Below, piece by piece: positions 23,243 through 31,673 of a stretch of DNA of 45,268 nt. The stretch is taken from positions 1-45,268 of the IMG/VR virus record IMGVR_UViG_3300023174_006265, one strand, 5' to 3'. The stretch comes from a virus. Position 1 is the stretch's first letter. Every line of letters begins with the position of its first letter. The notes beneath the pieces were generated by a model that saw only the letters and a program-made list of their open reading frames with translations, was not told the DNA's origin and did not search any database. Position numbers and translations under genes: made by a program.

Positions 23243-23956
23243 ATGACAGCAATTATTGCGACCTTGGTAATGGTCCAAATTACCATAGCCTGTGTCACGC
23301 TGTATCTACACAGAAGCCAAGCTCATAGAGCTGTGCAGTTTCATCCAGTATTGGTTCACTTCATGCGTTTTTGGCTGTGGTTGACCACAGGCATGATTAC
23401 CCGTGAGTGGGTGGCCATACATCGGAAACATCATCAGAAAAGCGACAAAGAAGGTGACCCCCACAGTCCACAGATCTATGGTATCTGGCGTGTGTTGTTT
23501 GGTGGTGCTTTCCTGTATCACAAGGCCAGCAAAAATCGTGCCATGGTCAAAGATCTCAGTACAGGCACGCCCGATGACTGGATCGAACGCAACTTGTACG
23601 CTCGACACAGTAGGCTAGGCATACTGATCATGTTTATCATTGATTTGAGTGTGTTTGGTCCATGGGGATTTGTAGTTTGGGGTGTACAAATGCTGTGGAT
23701 TCCTTTCTGGGCGGCCGGCGTCATAAACGGTCTCAGCCACTGGTGGGGATATCGCAACACAGATACTCCAGACACCAGTCGTAATCTATGGCCCTGGGCT
23801 ATCTGGATCGGTGGCGAGGAACTACACAACGGGCATCATGCCGATGGCGCCAATGCCAAGTTCAGCCAAAAGTGGTGGGAGTTTGATATTGGATGGATGT
23901 ATATTTGCATACTGAAGGCTCTTGGATTAGCTAAACTCCGAATCAAATCAATTTAA
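23243..23956 (+). CDS. Acyl-CoA (delta-9-type) fatty acid desaturase
   Basis: 237 aa with all three histidine boxes: H23RSQAH28, H60RKHH64 and H195NGHH199, between four hydrophobic segments. These ligate the di-iron centre that inserts a double bond in an acyl chain. The length is a little shorter than usual bacterial copies because the C-terminus is trimmed after the HNGHH box. Membrane unsaturation by a phage could tune lysis, fluidity or adsorption in cold water (inference). Downstream of a GNAT gene and upstream of a phasin-like gene. Confidence 0.9.
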   Translation: MTAIIATLVMVQITIACVTLYLHRSQAHRAVQFHPVLVHFMRFWLWLTTGMITREWVAIHRKHHQKSDKEGDPHSPQIYGIWRVLFGGAFLYHKASKNRAMVKDLSTGTPDDWIERNLYARHSRLGILIMFIIDLSVFGPWGFVVWGVQMLWIPFWAAGVINGLSHWWGYRNTDTPDTSRNLWPWAIWIGGEELHNGHHADGANAKFSQKWWEFDIGWMYICILKALGLAKLRIKSI

Positions 23957-23998
23957 CCAAAATCTCCTAAAACGAGTAATATAGGTATATAATAATTG

Positions 23999-24027
23999 TT
24001 GCAGTGCAATAAATATTCATATATAAT
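23999..24027 (+). promoter_or_regulatory. Promoter of phasin-like gene
   Basis: TTGCAG, 17 bp, TATAAT (24022-24027), overlapping an AATAAATA late-like box (24008-24015). The leader has CATAGGAGAAAACAA before ATG 24066. Confidence 0.6.
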
Positions 24028-24065
24028 AGTTCAGTAGTAAACCATTTCAACATAGGAGAAAACAA

Positions 24066-24332
24066 ATGGAATTCAACAAAATCGACTTTGCAAAATTATT
24101 TGATGTAACTGTTGCCATCGACAACATGCACAAAGGTGTCACAAACATGATCACCTACATGCCTGAGCAAGTTCGTGCCAGTGCCCACACTGTGGCAGAT
24201 GCACAGTTCAGCTTGATCCGCACAACCAACAAGGCTGTGAAAGAGTTTGCTGAAACTGTGGAAGGTGTAGCCAAAGAAGCACAAAAAGAAATTACCAAAA
24301 CCATTGAAAAGGCTACCAAAGCGGCTGCCTAA
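24066..24332 (+). CDS. Phasin-like protein (88 aa)
   Basis: An all-helical, Ala/Lys/Thr-rich product with the phasin-type pattern FAKLFDVTVAIDNMHKG, then AQFSLIRTTNKAVKEFAETVEG and a KEITKTIEKATKAA tail. Phasins coat polyhydroxyalkanoate granules; short versions also act as chaperones. Strong ribosome binding site (AGGAGAAAACAA). It suggests a host that stores PHB. Free-standing transcript with its own promoter and terminator. A generic helical protein is the alternative. Confidence 0.6.
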   Translation: MEFNKIDFAKLFDVTVAIDNMHKGVTNMITYMPEQVRASAHTVADAQFSLIRTTNKAVKEFAETVEGVAKEAQKEITKTIEKATKAAA

Positions 24333-24355
24333 CGTGTCGTTTTAGAACCACAAGC

Positions 24356-24383
24356 AAGGGATCATTTTGGTCCCTTTCTTTTT
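24356..24383 (+). terminator. Intrinsic terminator after phasin-like gene
   Basis: AAGGGA (24356-24361), loop, TCCCTT (24371-24376), then TCTTTTT. Its T tract runs straight into the -35 box of the next promoter. Confidence 0.75.
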
Positions 24384-24410
24384 GACATTTTGTTCCATTT
24401 CGTGTACAAT
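24382..24410 (+). promoter_or_regulatory. Strong sigma70-like promoter of lipoprotein operon
   Basis: TTGACA, 17 bp, TACAAT. About 23 bases of leader with AAAGGTG before ATG 24440. Confidence 0.75.
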
Positions 24411-24439
24411 GATTGTATTGAAACTAGAAAAGGTGTAAC

Positions 24440-25123
24440 ATGAAACAACATATTTTGGTGGCATCAGTGGCCGCAGCAGTCATGATCATGTCTGGATGTA
24501 GCTCTACTAAATCCACCCAGGTCGCTCCGGGCCCGTCGGCCACCACAGCCATCAGCGAACAACGTCTGGCCACGTCAGATTTCAAACGTCTGGGTGTGCG
24601 TATTACTTACACCTTGTCTGGAGAACTAGACAGCATTGAAGCCACTGGTTATGCTCCTGTGTGGGGCAACAGCCAGAATGCCGCAAGGGAAGCGTTCCGT
24701 GTGGCCGAACTAGAAGCCAAAAAGAGTCTCAACGACTTTATCAACAAAGAAAGCATCAAGAGCACCACCTCAGTTCGAACCATCAGCCAGAATCTGGAAA
24801 GGGCACAGGACAACAAGACCAACAACTTTGCCAGCAACCGCAGTGGTGACGCAGACCGCTTGGTAGCCCTGGACGAAGAAGTGGACAAATCCAGCAACAC
24901 TGAAACCGCCCGAGAAGAAAACACAGCCACTCGCAAGGATGCACTGAACATAGCTAGTCGCTTGGACACAACCATAGTGACACAAAATCGTGGCATTTTG
25001 GGTGGTTTATATCTAGTGGAAGGTGCGGTGATCAACGATGGTAAAACGGTAAAAGCCGTGTATCGTTGGGATCGCAAGAGCAACAATACCCGAGTGCAAT
25101 TACGCAATTTGATGGCACAGTAA
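24440..25123 (+). CDS. LPP20-like lipoprotein (227 aa)
   Basis: A lipoprotein signal peptide ending MSGC (Cys at about 20). The mature part has FKRLGVRITYTLSGELDSIEATGYAPV and NAAREAFRVAELEAKKSLNDF, an alpha/beta unit like the LPP20/FlgT N-terminal domain. A charged helical insertion and a beta hairpin, GLYLVEGAVINDGKTVKAVYRW, follow. It should be lipidated and attached to the outer or inner membrane. Followed one base later by a related exported protein. I have not seen such a pair in a phage; a host-derived origin is plausible. Confidence 0.7.
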   Translation: MKQHILVASVAAAVMIMSGCSSTKSTQVAPGPSATTAISEQRLATSDFKRLGVRITYTLSGELDSIEATGYAPVWGNSQNAAREAFRVAELEAKKSLNDFINKESIKSTTSVRTISQNLERAQDNKTNNFASNRSGDADRLVALDEEVDKSSNTETAREENTATRKDALNIASRLDTTIVTQNRGILGGLYLVEGAVINDGKTVKAVYRWDRKSNNTRVQLRNLMAQ

Positions 25124-25124
25124 C

Positions 25125-26237
25125 ATGCGCCGCTTGCTGATAGCGGTGCTTTGTGCTGTGAGTGTGACAGCTCAGGCACAGATACCCGCGATCACTCCTC
25201 AGATGCTGATACCCAGTCCTTTGGGCGTAGTGCTCATGGTGGGCCAGTGGCTCATGCAGGACAAACGCCGGGTCTACTACATCAGGGTGCAAGGGCAAGG
25301 TGCCACAGCACAACAGGCCCGAGACAACGGTTTCCGCTTGGCTGTGGAACAGGCCGTGGGCACACTCATAGTCAGCGAAACCCAAACACGCAATCAACGC
25401 CTGGTACGTGATGAAATCATTACATATGCCTCGGGATTTGTGGATCGTTTTGAAATACTCAGGACTGATGTCACAGCTCAAGGTCATTTGGTCGTAATGG
25501 ATGTGTGGATTGCCGAAAGTGCCATAGCCGGTCGCTTACTCAACGACAGTGCCGGAACAGGAACCTTAGACGGTGCTCGATTGGCCACGCAGGTGGAAAC
25601 CTTGCAACAGGAACGTCAGTCCGGTGATCATTTGTTGGCCACAGTGTTACAGGATTTTCCACGCAAAGCATTCACGGTAGAAGTAGAAAAGACTCAGGTT
25701 GATTTTGATGCTCGTAGAACCTTGCAGATCGAAGTTCCTGTGACTCTGGGGTGGAATGCACAATACCTAACATCACTCAACGAAACCATGATTAGAACCA
25801 GCCAAAGTCGAGTTTCTTGTTTTAATTTTTTCAAAGCCTTGGCCGGATTTCCGCAAGATGCTGATTGTGTAGCACGACAAAATCGTCAGTATTTTTTCAA
25901 CAATGTAGCATTTGACGAACCTCACAAAGTGGGTGCTGTGGTCCAGTATTTTACCCAAAACAAACCGGCAATTCAAGTCAGCATTGTGGATGTGCATGGA
26001 ACTGCCTTGCAAAAAACCTGTAGACGATTTGTGTTTAGCAACGTGGAAGATCAGCCCTACAACATACCCAATCGCCACTTGTTTGTGGTGTATAATCAAA
26101 GCGTCAAAATTGATTCCAAATATCAACTTGGAGGCAAACTCAGTATGAATTTGGGCGGTAATCCTCGTGTTTTTGAGTCAGCTAATCGAGTAGACGTGCG
26201 AGTTGTGCCCGAAAAAGAATGTTCAAACTTCCAGTAA
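25125..26237 (+). CDS. Exported FlgT/LPP20-like protein (370 aa)
   Basis: Signal peptide MRRLLIAVLCAVSVTAQAQ. Next comes a domain with YYIRVQGQGATAQQARDNGFRLAVEQAVG (about 45-73), the FlgT-N/LPP20 type, repeated features to about 140, and a C-terminal beta-rich part with four Cys (QSRVSCF, DADCV, KTCRRF, KECSNF) likely to form disulfides. It is probably periplasmic or envelope-associated and partners the lipoprotein just upstream. The relation to flagellar T-ring proteins is only at fold level. Confidence 0.7.
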   Translation: MRRLLIAVLCAVSVTAQAQIPAITPQMLIPSPLGVVLMVGQWLMQDKRRVYYIRVQGQGATAQQARDNGFRLAVEQAVGTLIVSETQTRNQRLVRDEIITYASGFVDRFEILRTDVTAQGHLVVMDVWIAESAIAGRLLNDSAGTGTLDGARLATQVETLQQERQSGDHLLATVLQDFPRKAFTVEVEKTQVDFDARRTLQIEVPVTLGWNAQYLTSLNETMIRTSQSRVSCFNFFKALAGFPQDADCVARQNRQYFFNNVAFDEPHKVGAVVQYFTQNKPAIQVSIVDVHGTALQKTCRRFVFSNVEDQPYNIPNRHLFVVYNQSVKIDSKYQLGGKLSMNLGGNPRVFESANRVDVRVVPEKECSNFQ

Positions 26238-26301
26238 ATTTGTCATAAGTACTAGAGTGGCCCAGATGTTTGTGCTATAATATACGTAGATAATTCCAAT
26301 C

Positions 26302-26880
26302 ATGCCTATTTTACAAGAAACCGACAATTCTGAAAAAGAACCCAGTCGCTTGCTCCAAGAAGCCGGCATGTATGTGTTCATGGGCGGAGTCGACGATGAT
26401 ACTATCAGACCCATCATAGAGTGGATTTTGGTGGAAAATCACGTGGTAAAAAAGAAGAAAAAAGAGCTACTGCTTATGGTCTGCAGTGAAGGCGGCAGCG
26501 TGGAAGATGCTTTTGCCTTGATTGATGTGATGAAAGCCAGCAGTATTCCAATCAAGACCGTGGGTCTGGGCGTGATAGCCAGTGCAGGACTCATGATATT
26601 TTTGGCTGGACATGCAGGACGTAGAGTGCTAACGCCCAACACTTCAATACTAAGCCATCAATATAGCAACAGCCACGAAGGCAAGCATCACGAACTGTTT
26701 GCCATAGCCAAAGAACACAATCTCATACAGTGGCGCATGCTGGAACACTATCGTGCGGCCACGGGCTTGGACACTGATACTATATTGGAAAAATTGTTGC
26801 CACCCAGTGATATCTACTTGTCAGCAGAGGAAGCCTTAGAATTAAAAATCTGCGACTATGTCAGCGACTTGAAAAAATAA
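26302..26880 (+). CDS. clpP: ClpP-like serine protease
   Basis: 192 aa, the length of a mature ClpP. Catalytic triad all present: S94 in GVIASAGL, H119 in ILSHQY and D170 in PSDIYLSA. The substrate-binding strand LLLMVCSEGGS matches the family's NSPGG loop, here CSEGG. The lysine cluster KKKKK (50-54) is unusual. It should form a heptameric proteolytic chamber for ClpX. The sequence is diverged from host-type ClpP, so the ring may be phage-specific. A weak TATAAT (26276-26281) lies upstream and no Shine-Dalgarno sequence is seen. Confidence 0.9.
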   Translation: MPILQETDNSEKEPSRLLQEAGMYVFMGGVDDDTIRPIIEWILVENHVVKKKKKELLLMVCSEGGSVEDAFALIDVMKASSIPIKTVGLGVIASAGLMIFLAGHAGRRVLTPNTSILSHQYSNSHEGKHHELFAIAKEHNLIQWRMLEHYRAATGLDTDTILEKLLPPSDIYLSAEEALELKICDYVSDLKK

Positions 26881-28452
26881 TTACCGTTGTCTTTTACGGC
26901 CCAGGGTTTTTTCTGTGCCGTATTTCTTGGGCTCGTCAGGAGCGGCTGTGATAGCACTGCGTTTTTGTGTAACTACATCTAAATCTGGTGCAGTAGTTTT
27001 TGCTGGAGCAACGTCTACTTCAACATCAGTGTCTTTGTCTCCGCCACCGTTGTAACTAAAACTCACACGACCAATTGTGCCTGTGGCCGCATAAACTTTG
27101 CCAGCATCCAGACCCACAGTGCCTTTGAAGTCCGGCGGATACTTGCTGGTAAATCCTGTGACTGTATAGTTGCCAGCCTTGTCTGAGCCATTTAAATGTA
27201 GTTGTATGATAGGGCTGGTGTTCAAGAATTTCAAACAAGCTTCGCCAAACTTGGGATCTGAGTTGATGTTGACAGCCACTTTGCGTGCCAGGCTGGCCAA
27301 GGCATGATACCCAGCATTGTATCTAGGATTGTCAGTTTTGGCTTTGATGTCTTTCATTAAATTTAATACTTCTGGGTCATCAGTAGATGTCGCACCCGAT
27401 TTGATCAACTGTTTGATTGTTTGTGCTGTGTTTTGATCTATGAGGCCTTGTTCCATGCCAAACACCAGGGGAAACTCAATGGAGCTAAGTGTGCCAACTT
27501 TTTCAATTACATCAACCTGTGGAGCATAAGTTTTCAGCAACTTGTCCAGTCCTTTTTCTCTGGCCGCCACAATACCGTCGGCAATGTTTTTGACCGATGC
27601 AGAAGCACCCTTTTCACCCTTGCTGCTGATGCCAATTTCCACACCCGATGGATGCAACAAATAACTGTCGACCAAGCCATTGTTCTTGGCCGCCGGAAAG
27701 TTTATGGCACTGCCTGAAAATGTACCTTGTGGACCCAAGATATCTTTTCTTGCGGCCTCTGCTCCTCCCGACCGAATCATGCCTTGAACAAGAGCTATGG
27801 GTCCAATGGTTTCACCAAGATCATCACGCACCGCAGTGGCCATTTCGCCCACGTTGTCAAATGTAGGCAATTTTCCACCAAGCAATTGATCCATGCCAGG
27901 GCGTATTTTGTCAATGTTGGCTAATTCGTCAGGGGTAGTTCCAGGTCTGGTGCCCATGGCTGACACTGCATCTGCTGGAGTAGCAAATGTACTATTTTGA
28001 GGGAACAAGTCCACAGGTTTCAATTTGTAGTAACTGCCTTTAAGGCTAACTTGTTTGTTTAATTGCCAGCCACCGGGCAATTCGTTGTTTTTCCAAAGGC
28101 CGGCCATGTCCTGTTTGATTTCATTGAAGAATCGACCGTAATAGGTTTTTTGTCCTTTGGCCGGGCCGTCAAAGGTTATAATGGCAAAGGCCTTGCTGGC
28201 GTTGTTAGGTTTGTTGCTCCAGATGATATTGGGATACTGTCGAAACAGTTCTTGCCCGGCTTCGGCCATTTCTTCATAGTTGGCATAAGCACCGGGCTGA
28301 CTGGGGAAATAATCCACCCGATCAAAAACTATTTCGGCTGTGGGGTTGTCCTTGTTGCCTTGGAAAAAACCATCGCCTTTTTCGCGATACAATAAACCGC
28401 GACTTTTTTCGGTCAGTAACACCGTTTCTATTAAATTTATTAGATTTCTCAT
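26881..28452 (-). CDS. Hypothetical phage protein (523 aa)
   Basis: Minus strand, starting MRNLINLIETVLLTEKSRGLL. A basic C-terminus ends RKRQR. The middle has EIGISSKGEKGASASVKNI (about 278-296). Its Glu and Lys in a beta strand recall nuclease-type E-x-K sites, and a DxxGxL... pattern lies before it, but the match is weak. Homologues appear in T4-like aquatic phages as proteins of unknown function, often reported near the virion genes. Convergent with clpP, with no gap. DNA processing is possible but unproved. Confidence 0.75.
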   Translation of the reverse strand: MRNLINLIETVLLTEKSRGLLYREKGDGFFQGNKDNPTAEIVFDRVDYFPSQPGAYANYEEMAEAGQELFRQYPNIIWSNKPNNASKAFAIITFDGPAKGQKTYYGRFFNEIKQDMAGLWKNNELPGGWQLNKQVSLKGSYYKLKPVDLFPQNSTFATPADAVSAMGTRPGTTPDELANIDKIRPGMDQLLGGKLPTFDNVGEMATAVRDDLGETIGPIALVQGMIRSGGAEAARKDILGPQGTFSGSAINFPAAKNNGLVDSYLLHPSGVEIGISSKGEKGASASVKNIADGIVAAREKGLDKLLKTYAPQVDVIEKVGTLSSIEFPLVFGMEQGLIDQNTAQTIKQLIKSGATSTDDPEVLNLMKDIKAKTDNPRYNAGYHALASLARKVAVNINSDPKFGEACLKFLNTSPIIQLHLNGSDKAGNYTVTGFTSKYPPDFKGTVGLDAGKVYAATGTIGRVSFSYNGGGDKDTDVEVDVAPAKTTAPDLDVVTQKRSAITAAPDEPKKYGTEKTLGRKRQR

Positions 28453-28480
28453 TGTGTTTTCATAATTACTATGTTATACT
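28452..28480 (+). promoter_or_regulatory. Sigma70-like promoter before 28516 gene
   Basis: TTGTGT, 17 bp, TATACT, overlapping the start codon of the divergent 523-aa gene. The leader of about 30 bases has no clear Shine-Dalgarno sequence. Confidence 0.55.
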
Positions 28481-28515
28481 TATCAATGTATCTGTAAGAT
28501 TTTTCCAAAAACCAA

Positions 28516-29628
28516 ATGTTTTTTAGCATAACCAAACAACAAGATAGTAGATTTCCCAACCATTGGCAGTGCGGAAATCTATGGATCAACTGTGACCACG
28601 GTTGGCACCAACCCACGCTTGACCAGTGGAACAAGGGCTACTATGACAACCATTGTACGTTGCAAATGACTGAGATTGGCGTGAAGATCACCCACAGCAC
28701 TCCAAGAAGTTTTCCGCTGTGGCATGGCCCGGGTATAGCAACAAATTTGCCTTGCGATGCGGCCAGCACACAGGCCTGGGCCGACGACGATTTGCTGATT
28801 GATTTCGAAGGCAATGTGCTGGTCACCAAACGTCCAATTGATTGTTCTGTGCCCGATCAACCCTTGACCTTGCAACAAGCCAAGCAACTAATTGGCGATC
28901 ATTTGTCTCAGTCATTGGATCAATTATCGAGCCTGCAGGTTCGAAATTTAAAATTATTTTGTTCGGGCGGAGTTGATACCTTGTTGTTGTATGCAATGCT
29001 GATGAGAGATCGAATTGATTTTGAATTGATCACTCACGAGCACTATGACTATGATATGTTTACTTGTCATAATCATAAAACTCTTAAATCATTTTGGGCC
29101 TATGGACAGATACATCATTGGAATCAACCCACGTGGTTGGCCACCGGCAGTTGTGGCGATGAATATTTTATACGCGGACCTGCTGTCATCGCCATGTTGA
29201 CAAGTTGGCATGACATCAATTTTGGTCAGTTGTTGGAACAAAACAAAGACAAGTATCATTACTATCATTTCAGCAAATATCATGATCTCTGGAGTGAATC
29301 GTGGAACACAAGACATCAACTGCGACATCAATATCCTACAATACATGATCTCAATCAGCAAATTATCAATCATTTGGTCAATGATCATCAACATTGGCAT
29401 CTTGGCAATACCATGACATGGACACCTTTTAAAAATGTAGAAATAGCCAAAATCTTGTTGCGTTGCGACATACAGGATTTGTTGCCACAATTTTTGGATG
29501 GCAATTTAAGTAAATCTCTGGTTGAGGATTTTTACCCAGACGCCGTTGGTTTTCTCAGCAAATTTAAAAATACAAATCACAAACAGGTCTTGCCTGACTT
29601 TTTTCATTGGCATAGTAATCATGCGTAA
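28516..29628 (+). CDS. Asparagine-synthase-like ATP-pyrophosphatase domain protein
   Basis: 370 aa. The PP-loop LFCSGGVDTLLLYAML (148-163) carries the SGGxD ATP-pyrophosphatase motif of asparagine synthetase B and relatives. The N-terminal part (1-135) is not a normal glutaminase domain because no N-terminal Cys nucleophile is seen after Met. The rest is unusually His/Trp/Gln-rich (HHWNQPTW, WHLGNTMTW). It should adenylate a carboxyl group and join it to an amine; the substrate is unknown. It overlaps the radical SAM gene by 8 bases, so the two probably act on the same substrate. Confidence 0.75.
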   Translation: MFFSITKQQDSRFPNHWQCGNLWINCDHGWHQPTLDQWNKGYYDNHCTLQMTEIGVKITHSTPRSFPLWHGPGIATNLPCDAASTQAWADDDLLIDFEGNVLVTKRPIDCSVPDQPLTLQQAKQLIGDHLSQSLDQLSSLQVRNLKLFCSGGVDTLLLYAMLMRDRIDFELITHEHYDYDMFTCHNHKTLKSFWAYGQIHHWNQPTWLATGSCGDEYFIRGPAVIAMLTSWHDINFGQLLEQNKDKYHYYHFSKYHDLWSESWNTRHQLRHQYPTIHDLNQQIINHLVNDHQHWHLGNTMTWTPFKNVEIAKILLRCDIQDLLPQFLDGNLSKSLVEDFYPDAVGFLSKFKNTNHKQVLPDFFHWHSNHA

Positions 29629-30730
29629 GCCATTTTGTGTGGTTCCTTTTGTGGAGGCTTTCAGTGGCATGGATTCTGATTATAGGAATTGTTGTGCAAC
29701 TTATCCTCAGATATCTAGTTTGCCAGGACAAACATTTGAACAATGGCAACAAGATCCAAGACTGAAAGAATTCAGACAGCGACTTTGTCAAGATAAATGG
29801 ATCGATGAATGTCGTGCTTGTGAAGTACAGGAAAAACAGCATGGACACAGTTTCAGAACAGCAGTAAACTCCGCCGTGGAAATAAACGATGTTTTTGGAA
29901 TCTGGCCCAGCCGTTGGAATCTCAAATTCGGCAATGTGTGCAATTTGGCCTGTTGGAGTTGCTCCGAACACTCTAGTTCCGTGATTGCACATCATAAACG
30001 CCAAATTGATATTTTACCAGATGGATTTGTTGATCCTGAAAAAAAATTCCAAAAACTTTGGCCTCAATTGAAAGCGAATATTCTAAAAAGCTATGACTAT
30101 CACAAAACAGTTACATTGACTTTGCTGGGCGGAGAACCAATGTTCAATAAAACAGTGTTGACATTTCTAAACTGTCTGATTGAACTTGGCCTTGCTGGCA
30201 GGACTCGACTAGAATTTCATACCAATGCCACGCTGATCAATCAAAAATTATTTGCCACTGATCAGTGGCAGTATGTTTGTGTTTTTTTGAGTCTGGATGC
30301 AGTAGGGCAAAAAGCTGAATGGTTGCGTTATGGTTGCCACTGGAACGACATTGAAACCAATGTAGAATTTTTCAAATCTGTGGCTGACTATGTTGAGGTA
30401 CACTGCACCTTGGGAGTGCTCAACATCAAAGATTTGCCTGAGCTTGCTGACTTTTGTAGTTCAAAACAATTACCTTTGAAAGTAATGACTTTAAATAATC
30501 CAGAATTTATGAGTTTGCTTACATGGCCGGCTAGTCCAGATTTGATAGCGAACCGGGAACATTTAAAACAATTTGGTTATGAGCAATATTATGATATCAT
30601 CGGGGACAATGCCCGTTCGGACATGCCTATTAAATTGTTGCACCATATTCAACAATTTGATGGTATTCGTCAAAATTTAATGGATTTTGATCCAGAACTA
30701 CTGCATGCTTTAAAGGTTAGTGCTCACTGA
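29621..30730 (+). CDS. Radical SAM protein with twitch-like features
   Basis: 369 aa. The cluster motif C107NLAC111WSC114 (C-x3-C-x2-C) binds the 4Fe-4S cluster, and LTLLGGEPMF (about 166-175) is the SAM-binding GGE motif. N-terminal Cys pairs (NCC, CRAC) hint at an auxiliary cluster or zinc site. Proteins of this shape are frequent in T4-like phages without an assigned reaction. Start at 29621; the longer frame from 29522 lies in the previous gene. Translationally coupled to the asparagine-synthase-like gene. Confidence 0.85.
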   Translation: MRKPFCVVPFVEAFSGMDSDYRNCCATYPQISSLPGQTFEQWQQDPRLKEFRQRLCQDKWIDECRACEVQEKQHGHSFRTAVNSAVEINDVFGIWPSRWNLKFGNVCNLACWSCSEHSSSVIAHHKRQIDILPDGFVDPEKKFQKLWPQLKANILKSYDYHKTVTLTLLGGEPMFNKTVLTFLNCLIELGLAGRTRLEFHTNATLINQKLFATDQWQYVCVFLSLDAVGQKAEWLRYGCHWNDIETNVEFFKSVADYVEVHCTLGVLNIKDLPELADFCSSKQLPLKVMTLNNPEFMSLLTWPASPDLIANREHLKQFGYEQYYDIIGDNARSDMPIKLLHHIQQFDGIRQNLMDFDPELLHALKVSAH

Positions 30731-30749
30731 CCTAGTAATTCACAAACGG

Positions 30750-30778
30750 TTGACCAAAAATGCCCGATTTGCTATACT
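30750..30778 (+). promoter_or_regulatory. Duplicated-type promoter A
   Basis: TTGACC, 17 bp, TATACT. Shares CGGTTGACC[A/G]AAAATGCCCGAT with the promoter at 32172; the -10 and downstream bases differ. Drives the operon from 30808, which has AAAAAGGAG. Confidence 0.8.
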
Positions 30779-30807
30779 AGTTTTATAGTAAACAAAAAGG
30801 AGCAGAT

Positions 30808-31221
30808 ATGAGCAAACAAATCCAATACGCAGGTTACAGCATTTTAAAAGATGGCACCTGGAAATTCCGTACTGCCACTGACCAAAAACGCATTTTTCAG
30901 CTAGAAGCATTCGGTGAATCGGTTTACATGGTCAGTATCAAGCCCGTGGCCACCAAAGGTGCGGCCGCCAAAGAACTCTTGGCCATGGATTATATGGGCA
31001 AGGATCCGGCCTGTGTGGCGTTCTTCGTTAAACACGCAAAAGATGAGAATCCTTTCAAGCCCAAAAAGGTTCGCACTGTTAAAGTCAAGGTTTCCAAGTC
31101 AGATCCTGTAGAGTCATATTTTTTAGCAGTGGAGGCTGACCAGCCCATCAGTCGCAAAGAAGCAGCTCGTTTGCGTGCCGAGTTCAATGAGCGTGTACGT
31201 GTTGCTTATGAAGCCAACTAA
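30808..31221 (+). CDS. Hypothetical protein (137 aa)
   Basis: ATG 30808 behind AAAAAGGAGCAGAT. The N-terminus is beta-rich (IQYAGYSILKDGTWKFRT); a basic middle KPKKVRTVKVKVSKS and a helical end RKEAARLRAEFNERVRVAYEAN follow. The basic linker could bind nucleic acid. Heads a small operon. Confidence 0.75.
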   Translation: MSKQIQYAGYSILKDGTWKFRTATDQKRIFQLEAFGESVYMVSIKPVATKGAAAKELLAMDYMGKDPACVAFFVKHAKDENPFKPKKVRTVKVKVSKSDPVESYFLAVEADQPISRKEAARLRAEFNERVRVAYEAN

Positions 31222-31231
31222 GGAAGACGAC

Positions 31232-31411
31232 ATGGCCAAGTTTAGAGTATTAGCCAGCGAAACTGTGTTCTACGAGTTTGTGGTAGAAGCCGACAGCCTG
31301 GAAGAGGCGCAAGCCCGGATAGACCGCGGTGACTTTGACACTGGGCCGGCCTATGACGGCGACAATTTTGAAATCGACAGCATTGAACAGGAGACAGAAA
31401 ATGTCAGTTAA
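31232..31411 (+). CDS. Small acidic alpha/beta protein (59 aa)
   Basis: Start ATG 31232 behind AAGGAAGACGAC. Pattern FRVLASETVFYEFVVEADSLEEAQARIDRG is a beta-beta-alpha unit seen in many small phage proteins (compare 11495). Acidic end. Confidence 0.7.
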   Translation: MAKFRVLASETVFYEFVVEADSLEEAQARIDRGDFDTGPAYDGDNFEIDSIEQETENVS

Positions 31412-31673
31412 TCAAATAGTCACAGAACTCATGAGCGGTGCCTTGACCAACGATGACATTGAACAGGTGGCACAGGCTCTCAAATACGCCCGAGCTCAAG
31501 TTGGTCGCGAAGTAAAGCGTCAACTGGTTCCTGGAGCAAGTGTGAAGTTCTATCATCCCAAACAGAATTTTTACATCGCAGGCACTGTGAATCGCATCAA
31601 GCAAAAATACGTCTTGGTCGACACACCACGAGGTCGTTACAATGTGCCAGCCAATTTATTGGAAGTGGCATGA
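31401..31673 (+). CDS. Hypothetical protein with KOW/SH3-like barrel (90 aa)
   Basis: ATG 31401 inside the 3' end of the previous gene. A helical N-terminus (VTELMSGALTNDDIEQVAQALKYARAQV) is followed by a small barrel, GASVKFYHPKQNFYIAGTVNRIKQKYVLVDTPRGRYNVPANLL. That part resembles KOW/SH3-type RNA- or protein-binding domains. The ATGA overlap with 31670 keeps the operon tight. Confidence 0.7.
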   Translation: MSVNQIVTELMSGALTNDDIEQVAQALKYARAQVGREVKRQLVPGASVKFYHPKQNFYIAGTVNRIKQKYVLVDTPRGRYNVPANLLEVA

